From NCBI GenBank assembly GCA_018340375.1, contig JAFFJZ010000007.1, positions 21,364,001 to 21,428,000 on the forward strand: DNA of 64,000 bases, written 5' to 3'. Below, one piece after another: positions 1 through 10,570 of this stretch. The notes under the pieces were generated by a model. It searched no databases and was not told where the DNA came from. It saw only the letters and a list, made by a program, of their open reading frames with translations. The position numbers and the translations under genes are program-made. Position 1 is the first letter of the stretch. Each line of letters opens with the position of its first letter. Source of the stretch: Gonatopus flavifemur (taxonomy: Eukaryota > Arthropoda > Insecta > Hymenoptera > Dryinidae).

Positions 1-480
1 ACCGCGCCACGAATAATATAAAATTCGAATAAGTTGCGATCACTGATACGACGGAGATGAATGAATCGATAAACCACAACAATGTTTTGTAATAAACAAT
101 ACATAATAAATAATTCCATCCTATCAACATGACATGACCAATGCAAAGTTCTATATGACCGATAGAAAATAAGTGATGTTTTACATTTCCAGACTCTCGA
201 TTATCGGCGTATGTTGAATGATCAATTTTTGGTCAATTCTATAGACCACAAGATTGATAAATAATTTTCCTGTCCTATGACCGTATTAGCGACCAACAAT
301 TGGTCCTTCAAAAATGATCAATTTTCGATCAATCATTATCCAATGAATGGACATGCGCATAAAGATCCTACATAATTCCCAAATGATTGATCAATTATTA
401 GCAAATGTCATTGGAATCAATCAAATTGACCAATGCTTGGAACCAATCCATGGTTGGCTGGGTACCTGTCAATGAAAACT
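1..480. repeat. degenerate TTGGTCAAT/ATTGACCAA-rich repeat, left end outside window
   Basis: The stretch is full of short direct and inverted copies of TTGGTCAAT, GATCAATT and ACCAAT (for example near 220, 290, 320 and 430) and ends near CAACCATGGATTGG in reverse complement. This is the texture of an old inverted-repeat element. No coding frame is seen. The left terminus is not visible, so the element class is unknown. Confidence 0.35.
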
Positions 481-510
481 TCCGAAAACTCCACACATAG
501 CATGAAAATA

Positions 511-720
511 CACAGTAAAAAATTTTGTGTTAGAAACGGTCCACTCAAAATATGTGTTGAAAATCAACAGAGATGAGTGTCAAATTGACAGATTTTTAAT
601 GTAAACTTAACACTTTTGTGTTAATTTCTCACATCCTTTGTGTCAATATTCAACACAAATCTTGGGTGGACCGTTTGGGACATGCACGTGTGTTAAAAAT
701 ACACAAAATTTTTCACTGTG
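511..720. mobile_element. MITE, 210 bp, TA target duplication
   Basis: The left end CACAGTAAAAAATTTTGTG matches the reverse complement of the right end, CACAGTGAAAAATTTTGTG, and the match continues inward through ACGGTCCAC. TA dinucleotides flank it at 509-510 and 721-722. No coding potential. Tc1/mariner-type mobilisation is inferred from the TA. Confidence 0.7.
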
Positions 721-816
721 TACACATTTTAAGAATATAAAAATATCGCCAATAATTCGAAGAGAAAATTTAAGGAAAAAATATTTCATACGAAGATATT
801 TATCGTCAAACTCTTT

Positions 817-1532
817 ACCCAACAAACAAAAAGATATCTATTAGTATTTCAAAGATGTCTTAAAATCATGGAAGAGGTCTTGGGAGACTTTCGTGAAGAT
901 ATCTTTTCGACATCCGAGAGATGTCTTATGCAACCAATTTCAACGAGTTTTAGATGTCTCAAAAAGGTCTTGCCAAAGATAAATATGTTTTTGATTCTTT
1001 TAAGATACGTTTTAGATATTTTTGAGATATGTTTTAGATGTCTTTAAGATATCTTTTTGAAATCATTAAGACATCCCAGACAGCATAAAAGGATCACTAA
1101 TGAGTTTTGAAAAAGGAACATAACATGACTTTTGCCCTTCTTACTTAGACAATTTTCAAAATGTGTAACAGATATCATTCAGAAACTTCTTCAAGGTGTC
1201 TTTTAGACCATGCTGATTCGATATCTTACCCCAAGGGAACACAAACCTTCAGGAACGTTCAATGAATGTTCCTGGACGTTTGCGAACGTTCCTCGAACGT
1301 TCCTGAAGGTTTGTGTTCTCTTGGGGTAAAAGATGTCTTTTAGAAATATCTTGAAGACATGTTTCCGAAATTCCTCGAAGATGTTTGAAAGATATCATTT
1401 CGATATATCTTGTGAGATATCTCTTTTGTGACGTCGTTCAGCTATCTAAAAGACATCTTTTCGATGTATCTAAAAGATGTCTTCCCAAAGATATCTTGCA
1501 GATGTGTTCAAGACCTTCGGTGTTTGTTAGGT
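817..1532. repeat. AGATGTCT/AAGACATCT-rich inverted-repeat element, copy 1
   Basis: The element starts ACCCAACAAACA and ends with TGTTTGTTAGGT, whose reverse complement ACCTAACAAACA matches 11 of 12. The interior is packed with GATGTCTT, AAGATATC and AAGACATC motifs in both orientations. A second copy with the same termini lies at 36095-37668, and partial relatives occur near 47590-47721, 51517-51660 and 63100. No ORF; the transposon class is not recognised. Confidence 0.6.
1229..1326. mobile_element. 98-bp foldback element nested in the AGATGTCT repeat
   Basis: CCCCAAGGGAACACAAACC at the left is inverted at the right as GGTTTGTGTTCTCTTGGGG. Both arms carry GAACGTTC motifs. TA flanks both sides (1227-1228, 1327-1328). 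The related repeat at 36095-37668 lacks this insertion, which supports its being a separate mobile unit. Confidence 0.6.
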
Positions 1533-1900
1533 ATTTGATTTTAAACTTATAAGGAATATTATTAAAGAGTATTTTGATACTTTCTACCCTCTGATGGCAT
1601 GAAATATCTAACTTATGTTTACATAGTACTTGATTGTTCCAACCAACTTCGCATAGGTGTAGGGGCTACGTGAGTGACGATGGGAGTAATAGGAAGTAGC
1701 TCCACGAACTATTTCATAGTTGAGTGGATAAAGTAGCTATTTCTCTTATTTGATCAACTACTTCTTCACAACGATATAATTTGCTAGTAGCAAATACTCA
1801 AAACAGTTGTGACCACTACCGAACTATTTCCGACAGATATTTGGTTTACCATCATAACTATCTTCGATACAAATACTTAAAAATAGCTGGGATGACTAAG

Positions 1901-2072
1901 CATGGGCGTAGCCAGCTCAAAACTTAAGGGAGGGCAAAATGTTCAATTCAAATTTTCCACAACTTTTTTATATATAATTTTTGTATATTGAATTAAAAAA
2001 AAATGTTTTCCTATTCTACAAGGGGGGGGGGGGCAGCTGCCCTCCCTTGCCCCCACCCCGGCTACGCCCATG
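1901..2072. mobile_element. hAT-type MITE, 172 bp, 8-bp duplication
   Basis: The terminal inverted repeat is CATGGGCGTAGCC at both ends. Flanks are TGACTAAG (1893-1900) and TGACCAAG (2073-2080), an 8-bp duplication with one mismatch, which is the hAT hallmark. It contains a run of twelve G near 2021. Confidence 0.75.
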
Positions 2073-2263
2073 TGACCAAGTCCCTTTCTCCGTGTGATCT
2101 GTGATTCATAATACTTGACGGGATTTTGGTAAAATATAGTATATATCAATAATCTGGCGCTTTCGGTGAATCATCCTCAACGTTCATGAGACCATCCCTC
2201 TCTTGATCTCACTTGATTCAGTGATCATCATGTGGGTCACATAGGAATTTTAGTACAAAAAAT

Positions 2264-2828
2264 GGGTGATTCGAAATTGCTGTACACCTGTTTTAGAGCA
2301 GATTCTTGATGAAATTCTAAAACGATTTTGGTCTAGAATATTCTCATCTGATCCTTAGATCCGGAGATATGAGCATTTTTTAATTTTTTCAAAAATCCAA
2401 ATACCTCGGAAGTACCATATTTTTGACTTTTGAATCCAACACTATTCTCTGAATCAGATCACAGGGTATCCCTCGGAAAAAATAAATCTAATTTAACTCC
2501 CTTCGTTGTGGAGTTATAGCGATTTCAAATTTTTCGCATTCCAGCCAATCAGAATTCGACAACTTTAAATCGCTATAACTCCACAACGAAGAAAGCTGAA
2601 TTAGATTAATCTTTTCTGAGGGATACCCCGTGATCTGACTTAGAGAATGGTTTTGGACTCAAAAGTCAGAAATATGGTACTTCCGAGGTATTTGGATTTT
2701 TCAAAAAATTAAAAAACGCTCATATCTCATGATCTAAGAATCAGATCTGAATATTCCGGACCAAAATCTTTTCAGAATTTCATCAAGAATCTGACCTCAG
2801 GAAAGTGTACGGCAATTCCGAATCACCC
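2264..2828. mobile_element. 565-bp foldback element, copy 1
   Basis: Nearly the whole element is two inverted arms of about 280 bp. The left begins GGGTGATTCGAAATTGC and the right, reversed, reads GGGTGATTCGGAATTGC. The centre lies near 2530 in the CCAGCCAATCAGAATTC segment. A second copy lies at 19070-19852. No ORF. Confidence 0.75.
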
Positions 2829-3642
2829 TATATTAAAATGAAAATTGAAAAAAATTCAAAAACCTCACTATCCTGTCTTCAACAAAAAATATTTTTTCTT
2901 CTGAATTCTTAGATCGCGTTAATTCTCCTGAATATTCTACAAAATACGATTCCCAATAATCAAATTTATGCTCCGATGTTTATAGAATGTTTTAATTGAT
3001 GCCTACCCATATGGAAAAAATTGCAAAATCGTATATATATCGTGTATACAATTCAATATAGTTCATATATAAATTCCTATATAATTATATCCTATGAAAT
3101 ATGATTCCTGTATGATTTCCAGATAGATGGCTCTTTGATTGTAATATACTTTTCGACATACATGGCCTTCCGGCTTCACTTGGCACTGAGCCGCCTTCGT
3201 GATAACACTGTATCTGAGTAATAAACGAACCTCATTTAAAACTACAGTCCGCTTCGAGCAGGGTTGGAAAAAACCCGGGTTTTTTCTTTAAAACCCGCCC
3301 CACTGGGTACAATCAGGTTTTTTCGGGGTTTTTCGGGGTTTTTCAGGTTTTTTCGGGTTTTATCAAATTGGCATCAGTGATGCCAGTATTTCCTAGAAAA
3401 ATCTTCAGATTTTTTGTCATTGGTCATTTCTTTCCAAATTGAAAATATGATTGGCCAGTTGTACAAGAAATGACCAATCATCAGTTGCTGAAGATTTTTC
3501 TAGGGAATACTGGCAATGCTGATTGGCGTTGGTTTTCTCTGATGATTCTTAGTATGACCCACTAATCTTCATTTTTATCGTACTATGTTACCATTTTTCG
3601 TATATGATGATATAGAATAATATATTTATATATGTATATTTC

Positions 3643-3765
3643 ATGGTAAGCGGTCTTTTGGCCGAATGAACATGATTTGACCACTGCTAGTCATTCCCTA
3701 GTGTTCTCTGAAAGCGACTAGTGATTGTGAAATCATGTCGATTCTGCCAAAAGACTCCCTACCAT
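3643..3765. repeat. 123-bp inverted-repeat unit inside the hAT-like element
   Basis: The left arm ATGGTAAGCGGTCTTTTGG is inverted at the right as CCAAAAGACTCCCTACCAT, and both arms continue with an ATGATTT-type match. Probably a small MITE. Adjacent similar units lie at 3371-3526 and 3835-3942. Confidence 0.55.
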
Positions 3766-4326
3766 ATTCCATTTTACTTCATATTGTCACCAAGAGATAC
3801 CGAATAAAGTAAAAAGTTACTTTTTATATAATCTCTCATGTGAGCACCAATCTGGAATCAATTTTTGTTCGACTTTGGCCTGAGCTTCCAAAGTTGGGCC
3901 TCGATCAGATTGGAATTGGACCAAGATTTGTGTTCACATGAGCTGAAATCAAGTTTGAAACTAGTGAAATTTCCAAGTGAAATTTACTCCAACCGTTAAC
4001 GCACTTTACTGCAATTCGATTAGCATCGCCACAATTCAAATTGGACGTTACAAATCCTTGTATTTTGTGTCCATTCTAATTTTGATGCAAGACCACACTG
4101 CACATCAAAACAATCTACCAAGCGGTTTTGCATGTTTTTTGCCAAATTGTTAAGGTGTCCACCCAGCAGTGCTGGGATTGAAAGAATTTCTTCTTCATTC
4201 GGGCACATTTAGAATAGTCTGAGGAATAGACTAGTTCCAGAAAGGGCCACTAAATTAGGTCAACTATATAAATTTTATCAAAATGAACAACACGATGATC
4301 AACTACAACTAAGACTTTCTAAAATA

Positions 4327-4536
4327 GGGTGAACTACCCAGTAGATGAACGATTTATGAAAGAAGTAATTATTAAAAATTTCTGCTACATTGAAGTAATT
4401 TGATTGTTTCCATAAGAAGTTGTTACTATTTTGAAAACAACCGAATTATTTTAACGTAGTAGAAATTTCTAATAGTTACTTCTTTTATGAATCTTTATTC
4501 CATTAGGCCATCGTTCATTTACTAGGTAGTTCACCC
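4327..4536. mobile_element. 210-bp MITE, TA duplication
   Basis: Ends GGGTGAACTACCCAGTA and TACTAGGTAGTTCACCC are inverted. TA lies at 4325-4326 and 4537-4538. The arms extend about 90 bp (ATGAACGA and GAAGTAA motifs on both sides). Confidence 0.7.
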
Positions 4537-4594
4537 TAATTTTTACTGTGATATTTTTCTTGAATGAAAAAAATACAAAAACCCCATATAAGTA

Positions 4595-4835
4595 CACTGA
4601 GTGATAAAGTCATTGAGGCAAGAAAATATTTCATCCAATGGTATCTATAAAATATTTCTTTGAACCAATTGAATATTATTCGAATGAATGAAATGGTTTT
4701 TGACCGCATGAAGTATTTCATCAACTGAAAAACCATTCCATCCATTGGAGTGAAATTTCATTGATCTCAAGAAATATTTTATAAATACCATTGGATGTAA
4801 TATTTTTTTGTCCCAATGAATTTCTTCCCTCAGTG
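4595..4835. mobile_element. 241-bp MITE, CACTGAG terminus, TA duplication
   Basis: The left end is CACTGAGTGA and the right end reversed is CACTGAGGGA. TA flanks both sides. Arms share AAATATTTCATCCAATGG-like sequence. It belongs to the CACTGAG terminal family seen repeatedly in this window. Confidence 0.7.
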
Positions 4836-5452
4836 TATAAAAAATAAACAAATAGAGTTATCAAACTCATTTATTATGTAGAAATTAAGAATGAATATGT
4901 ACCGCTGTATTTGTACCGAAATATGAACATTCATATTCAAATTATAATTTTATGCTATTTTATTGAATCATATTAAATGCTGTCTCGTCATAATTAAAAT
5001 CTACCTTGTACAAATTGTTTTCCATTGAAGTCATTTTTAATTATTAATGTTCATCTCCCATATTTTTCTATACTTGAAGGAAGTTATCACATTCTATTGA
5101 CTAATAAGTGGAGGTGTGGTTTTTAGTGGAAACGTGTTTTTTGAAATTTTTCAACATTCCTCAAGCGTTTATAATCTGGCTAGGCAATGCTTCGGAAGGT
5201 TTCGAGAATACAAAACGACGATCCAAAACAATGGCTAGTCATACCACATATGCATGAAAAGTTTTGGGCCATTTTCACGGATTCGTTTTCATAAAAAAAA
5301 TTACACTTTAATGAACAAGTCTTTCAACGGTATTCGAGCAACATTTGAATAAATCTCAATTAAATAACTTCCTGTATTCAGATCAGTGGAATTCCACTGG
5401 ACCGCGATTATTAGTATTTCACCCCAATGCACTCCATTGGTGAATATCCATC

Positions 5453-5708
5453 CACCGAAAAAAATTATTAGTTACCCTTACTCCAAATTAGTTCCAGCAA
5501 CTAGATACAGTTGTTGATATTTGGATAACTAAAACGGGCGTTGGCTCAACTAAATTCAAATTTAATTTCTCTGACTTTAGTTGCTGTGACTAATTTGAAG
5601 TTGCCTTTACTACAGCTTTTATTACCGGCTTCTATTCTTTTATTACTCGCAACTCATTTTCACAACTAACTTCAGTTCATTCGATCAAATAAATAATTTT
5701 TTTCGGTG
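5453..5708. mobile_element. 256-bp MITE with CACCGAAAAAAATTATT ends
   Basis: The 17-base terminus CACCGAAAAAAATTATT is exactly inverted at the right end. The interior is rich in AACTAA/TTAGTT motifs. No ORF. Confidence 0.65.
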
Positions 5709-6321
5709 TTGAGTTTCCCAATGAAATATGACTCATTTCGAGCTTTAGGTAAGCTTTCACTCACTAGATAGTGATTATCAATTGATAACGTAGTAAAATT
5801 CATCCAATTCTATCAGGTGGGATACTTATAACTGTAGAATCAATGAAATTCTACGGGTTCAAATTTAGAAAGAAGAACAACACGGAAAAATACATTGTAT
5901 AAAATAACCATTCAATTGAGCACCATGTGGGTTTTTGACTGGGTTTTTGAGGGCTTTTTCAATCCGTACCCACCCGAAAAAACCCATTGGGTCCAATTGG
6001 GTTGGACCCACAGATGCCAACCCTGGCTTCGAGTTATTCATTCAATCAACATTCTAAGAGAAAACTACAAATCCATCTAGCTTGGATTTACAATTCCTAA
6101 TAATCAAATCCACGATTCGATGTTTATAGAATGTTTCAACCGATGCTTAATTATGCACTGAATTTAGATTATCAATCGTCATACCAAAAAATCAACTTGA
6201 TATTCTTTGCAATATATTTCGATGATAACACTTTTCTACAGATTTATATTCAAATTTCTGTATTTGAAACAATATAAAGGAATTTTTCAGAGAACTCATA
6301 TTTTAGGTAAATACGTAGTAT

Positions 6322-6540
6322 CATAGACTAAGAAAAGAGAAACTGGCTTCTCCTAAGAACATGTTTTCTTGTTCTCAGAAAACATTTCGCGAAGATATAT
6401 GTACGTGATGTGAGAAAATTTTTATCGCGTGACATTATGTAAGTTGAATTTGAGAAAATATTTTCTTTCTTGAAAGATTTTCCTCAACGAAGAAAATATC
6501 GAATTGGACTCTGTCAATCGAGTTTTTTCTTAGTTTGGGA
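6322..6540. repeat. weak inverted repeat with CTAAGAAAA ends
   Basis: ACTAAGAAAAGAG at the left and CTTTTTCTTAGTTT-like sequence at the right are approximately inverted, and the interior is rich in GAGAAAAT. A decayed MITE is likely, but the arms match poorly. Confidence 0.35.
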
Positions 6541-7083
6541 TTTTTTTGCCACTTGGTATATGGACTGTTCTTTCAATCTGTGTACATATTTTTTTAATAT
6601 ACATAATAGGTAAATAAATCTTCGTTATTATTATGTGAGGATTCTTATGACGTAAATGAAGTAAAAACATCTTTGTATAATCATTACATAAAGCATAAAA
6701 TATAAATTTACGGAGAAACTACTTCTGTTGATAATTCTACGCATATGACACGTGAAGTTCAAGAAAAACGTAAAACAATCTTCTAATCAGCGTTCCCATT
6801 CCAAATAATCTGTCGTGCCGTGATTGTCCATTGTAATCAACTGGCAAACAAAATTGACGAATTCCGATGAATTCCAAATTCTTCAAACAATACTGTTTCT
6901 AGGTCATTTCTGATTCAGAAAATTTCAAGTTCATCGCGATAATATTGGTTATCCGTTTTTCCACACACGATTTTTGTTAAAATTGAAGTAGTATTTTCGT
7001 CCAGAAGCACGAATTTCCGGCGTGTGTCAAGTGTGATGGAAAAAAAAAACAAATACATTTTTACTATACAGTAAAACAGGGTA

Positions 7084-7591
7084 CACGGAGAAAAATGCAG
7101 CTCGAAAGGATAGTAATCTTTAATGTAAATTGGAGAATATTTCTTAAAATCTAAGAATTTTTCTCAAGTTCGTAATAAACATAAAACGGTTCAGATTTCT
7201 CTTAAATATTGCTCGAAAAACAATGAAAAATTATCAGTACTTAACAAATCATAAAAACAAATATGAAGTTTCCAAAAGTCGCGAATGAAATTTTACAAAG
7301 TGAATAACAAAATTCTGTAATATGAAAATAAGATTTGAAAATTTTGTTATTTACTTTGTAAAATTTCATTCGCGGCTCTTGGAAACTTCATATTTGTTTT
7401 TATGATTTGTTAAGTATTGATAATTTTTCATTGTTTTTCGAGCAATATTCAAGAGAAATCTAAACCGTTTCATGTTTATTACGAACTTAAGAAAAATTCT
7501 TAGATTTTGAAAAATATTCTCAGATTTTAAGAAATATTCTCCAATTTTCTATGAAAGATTACTATCCTTTCGAGCTGCATTTTTCTCCGTG
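7084..7591. mobile_element. 508-bp foldback MITE, CACGGAGAAAAAT ends, TA duplication
   Basis: The ends CACGGAGAAAAATGCAGCTC are exactly inverted and flanked by TA (7082-7083, 7592-7593). Arms of about 225 bp match closely all the way to a short central loop near 7330, so the element would fold into one long hairpin. It lies 33 bp left of the Transib element. Other units with the same terminal motif occur at 19164, 20644, 33364 and 55440. Confidence 0.8.
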
Positions 7592-7619
7592 TATGATGAC
7601 GCACTTTCCCGCTTCACTA

Positions 7620-7624
7620 CGGCA
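7620..7624. other. left target-site duplication CGGCA of the Transib element
   Basis: CGGCA directly precedes the left CACAGTG terminus and is repeated exactly at 11360-11364 after the right terminus. Five-base GC-rich duplications are characteristic of Transib and RAG-mediated transposition. Confidence 0.85.
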
Positions 7625-7678
7625 CACAGTGGTACGAAATGCCGAAAATGTGGTCAAAACTATAAGGAGTTCTCAAAT

Positions 7679-8100
7679 TTGCTCGAAAAATGTTACTCGG
7701 GGGTTTCCGGGGTCACTGATTACGGATCCGTTGTCAAAATTCCGAAATTCAAAATGGCGGATCCAATATGGAGGACGAAAATTGAAAAAATCATCGGATT
7801 TTCTTCAAACTTGGCATCCAGGAGTTCTTTGGGTTACTGATTACAAATCCGTTAGCAAAATTTTGAAATTCAAAATGGCGGATCCAATATGGTGAATTAA
7901 AATTAAAAAAAATCATCGAATTTTCTCCAAACTCGGTATCCAGGGGTTTTTGTGATCGCTGATTAGGAATCAGATGTGAAAATCTCCGAATTCAAAATTG
8001 CAGCCAATATGCCTGACGAAAATTGCAAAAATCATAAGATTTGCTCCAAATTCGGTACTCAGGGTTTTTTGGGGTTGCTTATTCAGAATTCGTTTCTGAA
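7679..8100. repeat. about four ~121-bp tandem subterminal repeats in the Transib left end
   Basis: Units are spaced 119-122 bp, judged from the recurring CTGATTA-type segment at about 7715, 7836, 7958 and 8077. Each contains AAATTCAAAATGGCGGA-like and AAAATCATCGGATTT-like blocks; the last two are more diverged. Short open frames here (7551-7895, 7589-7840) are chance products of the repeat. Subterminal repeats often bind transposase; that role is inferred. Confidence 0.7.
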
Positions 8101-8248
8101 TTCATAAATTCGAATAGTTGACGTTTATTTGAATTATTGAACAAGATTATTATAAATCGATAAAAAGGGTTTACAAATATAATTCAATCCGTATAGAAAA
8201 GTATTTCATGAATATAATATTAGTGACAAAAGACTAATTGATCAAAGA

Positions 8249-10570
8249 TCAATAACAAATTAATAACAAATAAGAAAATTCAATCATTTTCCTGATCAGA
8301 ATCATCATCTGTTGCTTCCGTAGTTCTTCATCTGAACTGTCAGATGAATTCTCATGTAACTCATCCTTGGAAGACAAGATTGTAGCTGGTAAAATCAATA
8401 GTGTCACTGCATCTTGAGATAAAATCTTAATTTCCTTTTGTGGCTGTTTTCGCAAAGTAGAAATTAAAGGATCCGATGTTGCCATGAGTCTTAAAAACAC
8501 ATCTTCCATACATTTAACTCGGGAACACTTTCGTGAGAAGTCTTCGCGATATCTTCTTATCAACTTATTAGTTGACTCTTGAGCCTCCTCAGAAAGTTGT
8601 CCTATAGGTAATAACGCATGTTCTATGATTTCGGGTCCATGAATTAATAATTTGTGGACACAAGTTGGCATGTAATACCAGGGATATAGTTGGACAAATA
8701 ATTTTCCTGTTTCTGCTGTATATTCCCGGAACTTTGCAACATTGATTTCATACCCGCTTGAGATCACTTGTAGTATAACATGAAATCGTTGGATCAAATT
8801 CACATCAACTCCTGTAATAATAGAAGATGTTGTTGAGTTTTCGAAGAAACGCCTAGCGGTGTTCCCATCCTTGCTGCTCCCGAAACCCTGCTTTGGAACG
8901 TCAACAATAAGTCCCAGTTCTTTCTTAAACCCTTTTTGGATGGCAGTTTTCCGGATCTCGATTTCTTTCTTGTCTTCGCCACGTGCTTGCCACTTCTTTG
9001 TACCAAGTTTGTATCCTATATGTAGACAGCATTCGAAGCACCGAATCCATGCATGAAGTGTCGACAATCCATATTGTAAGTTTTCTGTTTTGACTGGCAT
9101 GCTCAACATTAAATCTAAATTATTAAAATCTTTTGATGTTGCGTTGCACAGATAGCAACGTTGAGCTGATTTAGTCGAGGTTACCGCGTTACAAACTTTC
9201 CCGTCGATCATCGTCATAACTAATTCGTAAGAAATGGAAAATTCTTTTTCTCCGATGAATATTTTGCAAGGAACAAGCGATTGTATTTGATTTTCAAAAT
9301 GCGTTACTTCATTCAGAGATGTATCCACATTCTCGTTAATGAATTGCAGTCGTAATGGTCTGCAGAATCGAGTAGACGGAGGTTTTGGATTGAACCATAC
9401 AACTTTTTCCTGCTTAGATTCCTCATCCAAGCATACAAGTTGTAATGGCACAAGCGAAGTGAAAAGTAAACTTGCGTCAGAAACTGTTTCATCGGTAAAT
9501 TTCATTTTATACACACTTTGCCCCGAAGTTCCATCAAAACCCCATTTACAAATGAAATTCATATGGATAACATTTTTTGCATCCAGTCCTGCCATATCAT
9601 TCTGTTGGAGTAATAGAATGCGTCTCACTGTGTGATCCAACAAAGCTTGCAATTCTACTCCAGCTGTTGATTCGGAAACCTTAATGTTACTGATAGGGGG
9701 GTAACATTTACGTTCGGCATTTAATACATCTTGATACGGTGGGTACAATTTACAATCTACTGTCATTGCACTATTTCTCATCAATTGATATTTTCTTCTT
9801 GATATTCCCATATCCAAAAATAAAGCCAAGGCTTGATCATTTGTAAATGTGGATGCAGATTCTGATTTTACAACTTCCATATATTTCTCCACTTTGGACG
9901 GGCTAGACGATGAAATGTCTTTCAGAAGTTTTGAAACGCCTGATTTACCTGCAGAACGAAGACTCATTTCCGTAGCGTATGATAATTCATCAACATCATA
10001 TTTTGTTCGAATTTCTTGAGTTCTTCTTCGCTTTGAACGTTCGCTTAGAGATGAGAATTCCGAAGAAGGTCGACCTGAATTCATTTTTGGTGTTTTCTTA
10101 GTATCATTCTGAACAGAAAAATGTACTGGAACGTTGAGCCATTCATTATTCTTTACGAAAAAATGTTCATCCTTTCTCTGAGCCTCTTGATATTTCTGTC
10201 TCATCTTATTGAATAAATTTGCAATAACTTGCTTCATATGGTCATAGACTTTGATACAACGACCAGTATGCGAAGATAGACGGTTTTCTAAATTTTCAAT
10301 TATAATTCCCAAATTACTCTTCAAATGGTCTTTCATCAAAACGAAAATTTCTTTCCTTGAAAATTGTACAATATCATCGCTTGAACCTAAAATTAAAATA
10401 ATTAATTTGTCACGGGATGGAATAATAATTCTTTGATATACTCATTCATTTGGACTCATTTGATCCAATTGATTCTATTCATCTCATTTCAATTATAAGT
10501 TTCGCAAAAAGAGAAAAGCGTCAACTTTGATTTTCTATGTCGTACCCAGGTATTCTTCCTCTTTTGTCAT
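8249..10570 (-). CDS. Transib-type transposase, RAG1-core homologue (two exons, 720 aa)
   Basis: Predicted cut-and-paste transposase acting on the CACAGTG ends of its own element. Exon 1 is 10570-10546 (ATG with an in-frame TAA two codons upstream); the intron 10545-10387 has donor GTACGA and acceptor TTTTAG; exon 2 is 10386-8249. Landmarks shared with the RAG1 core, by eye: Asp293 in WGFDGTSG (RAG1 D600), Asp403 in MIDGK (D708), Glu612 in SEEAQESTNK (E962). The zinc ligands are Cys419 and Cys422 in CYLC, then His586 and His591 in HKLLIHGPEII (RAG1 C727/C730/H937/H942). Spacing of the first two Asp (110) is close to RAG1 (108); the second interval is shorter. A basic, Ser-rich stretch lies near residues 105-130 and an acidic, Ser-rich one near 685-695. 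No RING domain is visible. The frame has no internal stops. Homology by family knowledge is strong; activity is inference. Confidence 0.85.

Larger units (their letters stand above)
3259..6025. mobile_element. non-autonomous hAT-like element, 2.77 kb, exact 8-bp duplication
   Basis: The ends CAGGGTTGG and CCAACCCTG are inverted. They are flanked by the identical octamer GCTTCGAG at 3251-3258 and 6026-6033. Length and 8-bp duplication fit the hAT superfamily, but no transposase frame is present. Pyrimidine/G tracts of the type GGTTTTTTCGGG lie just inside both ends. The interior holds several smaller inverted-repeat units: 3371-3526, 3643-3765, 3835-3942, 4327-4536, 4595-4835 and 5453-5708. 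Confidence 0.75.

Noticed and set aside
7551..7895. 114-codon plus frame at the left Transib end
   Set aside because: It spans the neighbouring MITE end, the element boundary and the tandem repeats, so it reads across unrelated DNA.
8800..9635. Frames overlapping the transposase (8800-9006, 8859-9056, 9339-9635)
   Set aside because: They are shadow frames of the 720-codon gene and lack features of their own.
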